Below are positions 23,840 through 34,300 of a stretch of 64,000 nt of DNA, piece by piece. Both the position numbers and the translations under genes were made by a program. How positions within the stretch are numbered: position 1 is the stretch's first letter; each line of letters opens with the position of its first letter. The notes beneath the pieces were generated by a model, which saw only the letters and a program-made list of their open reading frames with translations, searched no databases and was not told where the DNA came from. The DNA comes from Nymphaea colorata (Eukaryota > Streptophyta > Magnoliopsida > Nymphaeales > Nymphaeaceae), in the NCBI RefSeq assembly GCF_008831285.2, contig NC_045149.1:11968629-12032628 (forward strand), given 5' to 3'.

Positions 23840-24469
23840 AATAAAGTTAGGGCTGGGCATCGGGCCGGGCCGGCCCGATTGGGCCCTGGCCTGGGCCGGG
23901 GAAAACCTGGCCCGGGCCGGGCCCGGGCCGGATAGGCCAGCCCTAACTGCTCTCCCTCTCCCCTCTCCCTCTCTGCTCTCCCTCTCTGCTCCCCCTCTCC
24001 CTTCCTGTCTCCCTCTCCGCTCTCCCTCCTCCTCTCCCCCTCCTTCCTTTCCCCCTCTCGGCCAATCCCTCTTCTTCCTTCTCTCCGCTCCCCCTTTCCC
24101 TACCGCTCCCCCTCTCCCTCTTTCTTCTCCTCTCCGCTCCCCCTCTCCCTCTTTCTTCTCCTCTCCGCTCCCCCTTTCCCTACGCGCGCTCCCTGCTGAA
24201 GTCCCACGAGGGATAGTTCCGGCATGGGAGGTGGCTCCTGCGCTGCCCGCCACGGCTGTCGACTCGCCGTGGCCCGCGGTCCATCTGTAAAAGCTCTGGG
24301 AGGGGGAGCCGGGCCATCGGGTATACTCTTGATGTTAACACGCCAAACGGGTCGGGCTGGGCCTCATTTTGGGTGGACCGGCCTGGCCCGACAATATTAC
24401 GGGCCCGGGCTTCAGGTTCAATGGGCCAACCCGGCCCGGCCCGGCCCGATACCCACCCTTAAATAGAGT
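23840..24469. mobile_element. GC-rich hAT-like MITE inside gag
   Basis: The element is 23848-24461. The left end is TAGGGCTGGGCATCGGGCC. The right end in reverse complement is TAAGGGTGGGTATCGGGCC. Both continue into GGGCCGG repeats, so the inverted ends exceed 25 bases. The flanks AATAAAGT and AATAGAGT agree at seven of eight positions, an hAT-type 8-bp duplication. The body holds a long CT-rich tract (23946-24185) that yields low-complexity Ser/Pro/Leu frames of no significance. It splits the gag frame between KTNDSI and FIATGKK. Confidence 0.88.
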
Positions 24470-24516
24470 CGTTTGTCTTTTCTTTATCTTTTGCAGCCAT
24501 GCGCATGGTAGGGATG
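24470..24516 (-). pseudogene. Start of gag of the CRM-like element
   Basis: After the primer binding site the minus strand has two close ATG codons (MRMAAKDKEKTNDSI) running into the MITE at 24469. The frame resumes beyond it as FIATGKKVAEF. This is the likely gag start. Confidence 0.65.
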
Positions 24517-24518
24517 AA

Positions 24519-24537
24519 GCCTTGCTCTGATACCAAA
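24519..24537 (-). other. Primer binding site, initiator tRNA-Met type
   Basis: On the element strand TTTGGTATCAGAGCAAGG follows the 5' LTR after one base. TGGTATCAGAGC is complementary to the 3' end of plant initiator tRNA-Met. Confidence 0.9.
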
Positions 24538-24538
24538 C

Positions 24539-24988
24539 TGATGCAATCTAACTTGCTTCGAACTTTCTAAAAATTAAAATAGTTATGCGGAAACAAAGTA
24601 GAGGAAGAGACAAAACAAACGAAATAACACTTTTTACTTCATTTGACTTCAACGTATCATACAAAATGAATTGTCGCCCATTTATATGGACAAGAGTAGC
24701 AATGGGTCGGATCCTGAACAAGTACTCCGAATCTGAATGGATCTACAAAGATACAATATGAACATACTTACAAAATAGATCTCAAAATAAAATATGTAAA
24801 CCAAAAATACAATTCAGCCCTTGGTGTGCCTCGAGTATCTACGCAGGGGCACCTCCTCTCGACTATGCTTTGGGTCCGCAAGGTATTCCACAACTGAAGA
24901 CTCATGATCTGCACTGATGCCCAAAGGTGAGACTTGAGATGGAGAACTGGACCCAGGAGAGTGACGTGTCTAGTCCTGCTCTGCATCA
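24539..24988 (-). repeat. 5' LTR of the CRM-like element
   Basis: 450 bp, TGATGCAATCTAACTTGCTT to CTCTGCATCA on the plus strand. It matches 19941-20333 except for point differences and the 57-base segment missing there. Confidence 0.92.
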
Positions 24989-25126
24989 CATACCCACTAT
25001 AGATAGGACGAAGGTGTTAAGGGAATATACATCTATTTACTGGGCCAAAGGCCCATGCAAGCCCACATAGGTATTTTAGTTCGCTATTACAAGGGCTAAT
25101 GTGAAGTACAATTTTATTTGGATGTG

Positions 25127-25517
25127 ACACTAGTAGGGCTATACAACAAGTCAAGCCAATTTGAGCTTGAGTCAAACTTGCTTAGTTAAGCACTACTAGA
25201 GCTTCAGCGTAACTGAAAACTCGAGCTTATAACAAGTCAATTGGAGCTACAAGAACTTGACTTGATTAAACTCGAGTAAACTTGTTTAATGTAAGTTTTT
25301 TCTTTTTTTTTGTGGTAATTTTCATACGTAAAACCTAGGAAAGAGATCAAGCCAAATGGGGAGTTAGTAAACGAGCTTAAACGAGTTAAGCTCAAACTGG
25401 GACTTGGTCTATTGAGTCGAGCTCGAGCTGACCTTTGTCGAGCAATATATGAGTCGAGTGGAGTCGATCTGATCAAGCTAGAGTTCAACTCAGCTCATGT
25501 ACAGCACTAGACATGAG
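25127..25517. mobile_element. hAT-like MITE of the GAGCTCGAGC family
   Basis: The element is 25135-25509. It starts TAGGGCTATACAACAAG; the right end in reverse complement is TAGTGCTGTACATGAGC. The flanks GACACTAG and GACATGAG agree at six of eight positions. The inside repeats CGAGCT/GAGCTTG words. There is no coding. Confidence 0.7.
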
Positions 25518-25832
25518 CACTCGTTACTCCATTTCAAATATTTATTTATTGAACTGCTTATTTACAATTTACTTAAGTTTATTTTACTTGCTTCATTGAG
25601 ATCCTGATCCACATTGGGGCTATTACTCACTCCTAGTCAACTTTCTGTAAAATCCTAGATAAGTGTGGTTAAAGAATTAAAAGATTTCGTAAAGGAATCG
25701 ATGACTACTTAGAAGCCCATCAAAGCGATGCTGCAAGCTTGTTCAATGGCAAACTTGATTCTCTACTACTGTCCCATATCACTCTTTAAAAGGTGGATAT
25801 TCTGCATTACATTCTTGAGTTATTAAAATATC

Positions 25833-25971
25833 CTTTGAAACAATGATGGAGCTAAAAGTGAGCCAAGGTGAACACCTGACACCCTAATCTTTTAAAGACC
25901 CATATACAAGTGCATATGTTGCATATGGGTGTTTATTGTCCAAAATTTTTAGCTCTGACATTGCTTTCAAC
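25833..25971. mobile_element. Short hAT-like MITE, 123 bp
   Basis: The left end is CAATGATGGAGCTAAAA. The right end in reverse complement is CAATGTCAGAGCTAAAA. The flanks CTTTGAAA and CTTTCAAC agree at six of eight positions. It is a diverged relative of the CAGNGGCGGAGCCA family. Confidence 0.6.
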
Positions 25972-26744
25972 TTCATATTATGACTTGCTTTGCCTTGAAG
26001 GTAGAAGGATCAATCTTCATGAACTGCTTAAAGGTTAGCAGTCAATTTTTTTGGTGGTTGTGCTATTGCTGGAACTGTAAGCCCCTTTTATTGTTGGCCA
26101 TCATAATTCAACATGAACTTGGTTATCATGTGCAAAAAAAAAAAAAGGCTTGTTCTTGTTCAGGTTGGGTGGTTGTTGTTTTTGCCCCTTTCACCACTTA
26201 TAACATGACTATGACATCCTCTCAAGTGTACCATCTATGCAAAGGTGCTATGTACAAATATCATATATACTTATTCACCCTTTGGTGGGCAATTATATGT
26301 GTGTAAAATCTAGAAAGGCTTTCCATTATTTATGCATGTTATACTCAAGTGTGATCCCCCTGTGGGTTTGAACTTGAGATGCGCCTCCAACGTCTCAAGC
26401 CTGCATTTGAGCTATGCCCCTTGGAACATCACTTTGAATCTTTTTGCTCATGTGAACGTACACATGAGGTGATCACTACTACTAGGTAGATCTTCAACCT
26501 ATATCTTCAATAGTTTGCCTCATGCAACCCTATATACTTTCAAGCATTTACTTACCGTCTTTTTACCTAGCTGGTCCCACACTCTCTTCTACCCTAATTA
26601 AGTGTAGGTTTAGTAGCATATTATATGGATATGGCATCTTACTGTTTCCAGGCAAGAGATATCAGCTAATATGCACTATCCTAGCGGGGTTCCACCTCAA
26701 GGCATATTTGTAGCCTTACCAGATTCCAAGAGTCCATTGAGTGT
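25972..26744. other. Intergenic, no gene seen
   Basis: Only short frames without recognisable motifs occur here. Confidence 0.4.
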
Positions 26745-26940
26745 CAGCCCCAGCGGTGGAGGCCGGGGGGCCCACCTCTCCCCCTCGAAAAAAAAAATCA
26801 AGACTTTACATGTGAATTTTTAAAAAATTAGTTTAGCCTACATAAAAAAAAAAATTGAAAAATTATGTTTCGGTCCTTCTTAAAATTTTCAAACTATAGT
26901 TTGGTCCCTGCAATGAAAACTTCCTGACTCCACCCTTCCT
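26745..26940. mobile_element. Decayed hAT-like MITE (CAGNGGNGGAG family)
   Basis: It begins CAGCGGTGGAGGCCGGGGGG and ends GACTCCACCCTTCCTG, with an A/T-rich centre. The layout matches 39718-39890, but the flanks do not match. Confidence 0.5.
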
Positions 26941-27514
26941 GATCCACAATTGAAAATAACATACTATTTACCACTTGAAAATGTCAGACTTCCTCAGCTT
27001 GTAAGCAATATCTTGCTTGAACATGATATGTCTTTATTAGGTGACTTCTTATATCAAAGTTACAGTGCACTATATTTAAAAAAAAAAATTGAAGCCAAAT
27101 AACTTTATCAAATCAAGCAGTACTAGAAGTCCACTAACTTATTTTGGGACATTATAATTGGTTTTATAAGCAGAAACTGTAAATCACTTTTATCTAGAAC
27201 TTAAAGAGTCATGGCCAACAATTTATTGCAATATAAAATGTAATTTATGAACATTTAACACAAAGACCCATCCCCGGCAAGCACACCAGCAGATGGAATA
27301 ATTCCTCCACCGTTACCTGTAAAATTTGATGGAGTTAACCTCTCAGAGTACAATAATAGAGATTAACTTGAAAATATTTGACGGTATTTTTCATACATAG
27401 TTGCTTTTGTGACAAAAAGATAAATTAATTACTTAACTAACATTAGACTAATTAGGGCTTTGTTTTCGTGTGGTTCCCTACCCCTTCCTCCCCTTTCTTT
27501 CTTCTTCCTTCCGA

Positions 27515-27945
27515 TTGGAGTGTTAAATGAGTTGAGCCGACTCAAGCTTGACTCAAACTCGCTCTGTTACGCTTGACTTGAGCTCGACTCATAAGTTAAT
27601 CAAGTCAAGTTTGAGCTTAACTGATAACTCGAGTTTATAGATGAATCGAATTCGAGCTAGATGAACTCGACTATATTAAGCTTGATTAGGCTCGTTTAAC
27701 ACTACTACTTATTTTTGTAATTTCAAGAACTTATAAATGGCTTAAATAAAAATATGAAAATTTTAAGCATAAAATGTATATTAAAGGACATGAGCTTAAA
27801 CGAGTCGAGCTCGAACTCGGACTCGGTTAAGTGAGTCGTGCTCAAGCTCATCTCACGAAACTTGAGCCGAGCTATATGTGAGCCGAATAGAGTTTGAGCT
27901 GGTCGAGCTCGAGCTCGTTTCGCTTGTTGTACATCCTTAACTCCT
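27515..27945. mobile_element. hAT-like MITE relic of the GAGCTCGAGC family
   Basis: Inverted, diverged ends are TGAGTTGAGCCGACTCAAG on the left and CGAGCTCGAGCTCGTTTCGC on the right. The inside is made of GAGCTCGA words. No clean target duplication is seen. Confidence 0.5.
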
Positions 27946-28957
27946 CCACGTCAGCTCCTCTCTTTTCTCCTTCCTTGGTTGGCACTTAACGATTGCGGAC
28001 CCATCTAGGGACATCGAGTCTAGGCACTATTTTATCGTTTCTTGACTTTTAAATTGCTTTCAGTCACAATTAAGAGGTCATTTGCCTAGGTTTTGCATGT
28101 TTTCTAAAATCAGGTTTTTAAAAGATTTTACATTTAAAAACCTATTTGAAAGAGAATTTTAGTTGCATTAAAATGATTGTATTTCGGGCTTTGGAAACAT
28201 TTTTTGAGTGTTATAAAATGGTTGAATTCCTAATTTTTTTAGCTTTCAAACAAGCCAGTTTCTGCAGAATTTGGAGGAGATTTGCACTTCTAAACTCTCT
28301 GTTTTAAAGTTCCTCCAGAAGCTTCATTCAATCAAACAGCGGTAGTTTATTACTTGGGCTTGTATTATCCGGTTGTTCTCTTCTATTTCCTCTCGTTATG
28401 CGACCGTTCAGCGTTCTGAATTTCTTTTTGAGTTTTGTAGCTTATTACTTGGGCTTTTTCCAGGTCAAGGACAGCTTCTTTCCCCATCTTCCTCCAGGTC
28501 AAGGACAGCTTTTAGAAGCCCAGTGAAGATATTTGTGAACTACCAAAAGATGATTTTGCCCTAGAAGTGTTGAAAGGCCGATTACCTTAGGGGTTGCTTT
28601 AGTTATTTTGAGCGTTCTTGCTTGCATGCTTTTTTTATTGGATGGTGCAGATACTTTGTTTTTCATTTGTTAATAAAGTGAAATCTTGAACTCTGGATAT
28701 ACTAATTCTATAGTTGGCAAACCTGAGAATCAGACTTGGTAGACGACCAGATCAATATCAATGGATTAGCAAGTTGACTATGGAGTCAGCCTGGGAGGTC
28801 TTAAATTTTTATAGTGTACCTTTACTGTAACCTTCTTGTGTAACTTACTACCTCCCCATCCAACATGATCTTGATTATGATTTGTCAGCAACTCTACCTA
28901 TGAATGGGGTCATACATCTAAAAAATACTTGCTTAACACAAACACACACACACATAC

Positions 28958-28958
<1 letters not shown>
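27946..28958. other. Intergenic, no gene seen
   Basis: No supported coding region. TCCAGGTCAAGGACAGCTT is duplicated at 28461 and 28494. Confidence 0.4.

Positions 28959-29034
<76 letters not shown>
28959..29034. repeat. (AT)n microsatellite
   Basis: An AT run of about 75 bases preceded by a short AC run, downstream of the receptor kinase gene. Confidence 0.95.
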
Positions 29035-29037
<3 letters not shown>

Positions 29038-29726
29038 ACCTGATTCTTCATAAGCCTCTGAATGTTTAGCGAATGATGGTTGTGAACACATAGAAATCAA
29101 AATTAATTTTTATACCTTAAAGCAATTAGAATCAAACTCAGGTGATTCCGATCCAAATCACTGATCCTGCAAATCAGCTGATTCTTAGCCAAGTCAACCG
29201 AGTTTTGGTACAAACTCGCTTGGATCCGTAACTCATGGCCCAGTGAGAGAGCGACCCTAATCGACTTGGGCGATTCCTGAGTCAACTCGCTGATCTTGCC
29301 AACAATTACCAATTCCCATATGGATCAACCAAACTTGTCACTATAAGTGGAGATCGATTCTTATTATTTGGTGTACAAATTTTCACAAGTTTCCTTGAAA
29401 TATCTTTCCAGAAGTATTTAAGGTCAAAGATCCACCATGAATAACCAACATAACACAATTAAATACATGAAGGTAGTGCATGGACAGACATCTAGACAAA
29501 TATAAGTTTTTCATCAACTGAACTTCATTAAAATCACTATCAAACAAGCCCTCTTGTTATATTACAGAAATCAACCGGCAAACCAATACATTCCCCTAAA
29601 TCGTATGCTGTTAAATGAAAACAGAAATCTCATGTTACAATGAGAAGAAATTGAATCAGCTATACAAAAACTTCACTTTTTCTTCAATGCAAATGAAAGG
29701 ACCGGATGTTCCCCCTGTCTAGTGTT

Positions 29727-31341
29727 CTAAGATGCTAGAGCCAGCTCTGCCCAGGCCAAAGGAGACTCCTTTATGTTAGCAGTTGGTGATATATCAATTC
29801 CATTTTCTAGCGTTGAGCATATTATGGTCATTGATGGGCGATTGGCTGGATCAGGTTGAATGCACAAATTCACCACCTCACATATGACTCGAACATCTTC
29901 ATATCGGAAGTATGTTAATTGTGGATCAACCAGGTAAGCAATCACCTCAGGCATATCTAAGTAGTCCCTTGCCTACAAAAGGAATTATTACATTTAACTA
30001 ATGCCCCTTTTGACATGAATAATACTCATAAAGACACCAGAAAGCACATATTTGCAAATTACTACAAAGACTGATTGGCAGAAGGCACTACATACCCAGT
30101 CAACCAGGCACCCTTTTTCTTTGCAGTAAGGGAGTCTTCCACTGATAATTTCGAGTAAAAGCACTCCGAATGAGAAGGTGTTTCCTTGAATGTCTGAAGA
30201 GAATGTTCCAAACGAGTCTGAGGAGTACCCAGTGTAGCTCACTGACCCAGAATTCTTCTCTGATCTCGAAAGTATTGCTTTCCAACTTTCAAAATCAACC
30301 AGCTAAATAACAAAAGAATAGCTTACTAATGGTATCTTTATAGAAATTCCAAACAACGTAAATGCAATCGCACATGCTAATATTCAATCAATTTAACTGG
30401 CCAGAATGTATTTTTCTCACCCTTTTAACAAACCCAGTCGTAAAAGAGAAAAATAACAATCTCAGAAAAATACATATTCAACAAAAAAGAGGAACAAATC
30501 CAGACACCTTTTAGATTTCCAGATGGCAAAATCACAATAAAAATGATTGAAGGAAAAATTTGGGTACTAAATGTACCTTGGGTGAAAAGTCCTCTGTCAG
30601 ATAAACAGCACTTGAATTCAGCTCTTTTAAACTAAAAGATGGCTGAAGTTCACAATGCATGTATCTGAGGCCACGAGCTACTCCCACAACAATTTTCATG
30701 CGCTTGGTCCATGATAAATGGCATCCCTCACCATCTGAAGTAGATTAAATGTTGAGACTATCAATTGTTTGGATGCTTGAGACTAATAACAATTAAAATT
30801 GACAACTCATGGAAAATAAAGTGGAGCAGAACGTACAATGAAGATGTTCATACAATGTCCCATTCGATGCATACTCGAAGATTAGCATCCGTGAGAATGG
30901 TTCATTTTCACTGCAGTAACCAAGCAACTTTGCTACATTTTCATGGTTCAGCCTCGCTAAGTCTGCAACCTATGGTTAAAAAAACAGAATAAAAGAATAT
31001 GCAACTTATCTTATATGCACTGTCAGTTCACCATTTCCAATTCACGAGCGGAACTAGGCTAGTCTCTCCACACAGAACTAGTATATAAGATGGGGACTTC
31101 CTAAGAGAATTTACAAACATATTTCATAACAAGCGGTCAACCCCATCTCTGAGAGTTCATAGAAAGGCACTATTTCAACTATGTTCACTAAATCAAGAGA
31201 CCCACACAAGTTGCCCAAGGCCTAAAACAAAATTAGACAGAACTAGTCGGGTCAACTAAAATAAGATATAGAAACACAACCTCATTTACATTAACATACA
31301 TAGATAAACACATTTAAGAAAACACACACACACACACACAC

Positions 31342-31378
<37 letters not shown>

Positions 31379-34300
31379 AAAACATTCCGAGAAAGAAAAT
31401 TTATCTTCTTAAGTAAAGGGAAAGAGCTGACCCAAAAATCTACCAGTCATTTAATGTCGAGAACTAGCTGACCTAATCAGTGAACGTCCATGGTCCAGAA
31501 CCATCCCCACTACATGACCATGGACTAGTCAGCGAGCAACCAAAAGAGGGTGACCAGTCAACTAGTAAACAAACAAGTCCATGGACTCCAGCGATATTAC
31601 ATAATGCTAAAGAATATTAAAAAGATCATTTCACTACCTCGGTTTGAAAGTAACGGTCTAGATAGTTTGTCCAATAGTCTTCAGCAATGCAAAGAGATAT
31701 TACAGCAATCTCAGGTCCGCGTTTCATGGTGCCCTTGTATACCACACTGTCTGCAGAAGAACCAATTATATTGCTGAACTCTTCACATGCTAAATCAAGT
31801 TCTTGCCGGCCCATCTTCAAAACTCCCTTTACCATTTCAGAATCTGTTTGCAATTAGCATTAGGTAGTAACTTTTCTTGTAAACCTTGTAGCAAGTTACA
31901 AAAATATATATCAAACTGGGGACTAAATACAATATTGAGCAACGTCGATAGCTAACCTGGCAATTCCTTCAATTTCAGTCCAGAAGATTTTCTCCAAGAA
32001 AGGTTAACTGTTTGTTTGTCTTTACACCTAAAGAATGCTGTACCAACAATATATAGCAGAAGACAACCAGCAACAACTCCTGTTGCAATTTCAACAGCCA
32101 GCAGCCATTTTGATGATTTTTTCTTCACCACTTGTCCTTTATTCTCATGGCTACCTCCAGAATGACCTTTCACATACTTTGTAGGACCTACAAAAAGAGC
32201 AGAATGTTTCCAAAGAGTGCCATGGTTAGCTGAATCTTTTTATCAGTATACTCAAGGTCAAGAACAACCTCAAAATGTCAGGCCCTGTTTAAGTACAAAA
32301 TTGCAATTTCATCACAAACCAGTGATAGTACAATGATACTAGTGCCTTCTACATGAGGATTGACTAAACTTCTGATGGCAAAATTACCAAAAAATCAAAA
32401 AACAATAATTTAGGGATAGTAAATTCTAGCCTTTCAAAAAGATCAACAATATTGAAGTTCACGTGAACTTGCATTCTCACCAAAAGTATCATACATAAGT
32501 ACTTTCACCACTTCAGGTACAAAATGTTGCTCATACAATAGCATCTGTACCAATAATATGGAGTTAAAAAATGAAGAAACAACAAAAATTAAGAAAATAG
32601 AGTTTCTGATGCTTCTAAAAAAAATTATAAAGTTGGATGCTGCCTTAAAACTTCACCAAGTGAGGACCTATGTCACATGGGTGCGAGGTGCTGGTGCTAG
32701 TGCAGGATGGGGCAAAATTCCAAAAAAAAATTGGGTGCAGGTGCGGCGAGAGCATATATATATATATATATATAAGTAATTTTATTTTTTCTATATTTTT
32801 AAACTTGTTTTCATCAAGGTTACCTTAATCTCATACAAAGTTCAAAGTTTTACTAAATAAAATAAGGGGGGAGAGAGAGAAGAGTGAAAAAAGAAGAGGG
32901 AAAGATAGGAGAAGGAAAAAAATGAAAAAACAAAACAAGAGAAAAGAAGAACGGGTGCAGTCAACAGCACTCAATTCAGTTTGAAAGAATCGGGTGCCGT
33001 GTCAGGCCGCACCCGCATCAGTACGGGTGCGCCACCATAGTTGGCGCACCTGTGTGACTTAGGTGAGGACAATGATAAATGATGTCAAGAAAAGGTACAA
33101 AAAAAGTCTGCAAGATGCTTCATAACATAAATAAAAGGATCCAGGCTATGTCACATAGGCAGGGTGCGGGTGCCAGTGCGGGTATGGGTATGGACCATTT
33201 TTTAAAAACTTGAGCGTGGGGGTACGGTCGTACACACATATGCACATATACATATATATGTCAAAAAATTTCAAATAGAATAACATCTTCTCATATATAT
33301 ATATATATATATATAAATTACAATCATAATAATATATTCACAAATCATAATCCAAAATTTATCATTCTTAATTCTCATTCTCCTCAGTCGCAAATTTACT
33401 GCTCAACTGAGGCCGAAGAAAATCACGCGTGTACAGAAGCATAAGCACAAACAAAAGAACAACATAAACTTTTACATAACAAGATAAAGGAGCTAGCAAG
33501 CGAAGCAGAAAACGAATCCCAATACTACGAAGCAGGAATGAAGATGAGGGTTTTGAAAATTTTAACGTTAAAATGGTTCAAAAAGTTAAAATGTAAAAAT
33601 CGTTAACATTAAAATCAGACAAATTTGGACTCGGTCAACTTTGACTGAGTCTGAGAAAGGTCGAAAATGACCTTGGGTGCGTTGACCGCACCCGGTACGG
33701 TCAACGCAGTACCCCTGCCGTACCCAGGGCCATATCCATACCCGTACCGGTGCCGTACCAGTATCGTGCGGGTGCTCCATGTGACAGAGGATCCAGGAAA
33801 CTTATGCAAGAGAGGCCCTAGAAGTATGATCAGTCCAGTGGGGTCAACTTACGTACAACCACTATGTACTAAAGATAAGCATGAGAACAAATGCTCAGAA
33901 ATGAATGTTAAAAACATGCGGAAAACATAAACAATAGCACCATTCATCCAGCATTAAATAAAATTTAACAAGATGAAAAGATCAGAAAATTTTAAATTCG
34001 AAGAGAAAAATAAAGTGAGTTGGTACCTGGGGAGCTATAAATGGTTATTGCTGTGGAGAAAGATAGCAATAGATAAAACAGGGAAACAAACAAATGGGGG
34101 AACTTGTTTTCCATTTTTTCATGTGGAGAAGGATAAAATATATTGATTTAGTATACAAAATACAGGCTATTTTGAAGATTAAAAGTTGCATATTTTCTGA
34201 AGTTACCTGTAAAAATGATCAGGCAGAATAGGGGGAAAATAACAAGATAGAAAGGCCATATTACGAACTAAATATCTTTCTTAGGCATAAGATACAGACC

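Larger units (their letters stand above)
19941..24988 (-). mobile_element. CRM-like Ty3/gypsy retrotransposon, nearly complete structure
   Basis: The element is bounded by TGATGCA...ATCA ends and flanked by CATAC on both sides (19936-19940 and 24989-24993), a perfect 5-bp target duplication. The LTRs lie at 19941-20333 and 24539-24988. A tRNA-iMet primer binding site adjoins the 5' LTR and a GGGAAAAA polypurine tract adjoins the 3' LTR. Gag remains, reverse transcriptase, RNase H, integrase and a chromodomain-like C terminus follow in Ty3 order on the minus strand. The boxes [27 protein letters not shown] and [10 protein letters not shown], together with a pol that runs into the LTR, fit the CRM chromovirus group. 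Many stops, and a MITE in gag, make it inactive. The clade call is from memory of motifs. Confidence 0.9.

Noticed and set aside
23729-24290. Long open frames on both strands (Arg/Glu/Gly-rich and Ser/Pro/Leu-rich)
   Set aside because: They lie in the CT-rich body of the hAT-like MITE. Low-complexity frames open in several phases are not genes.
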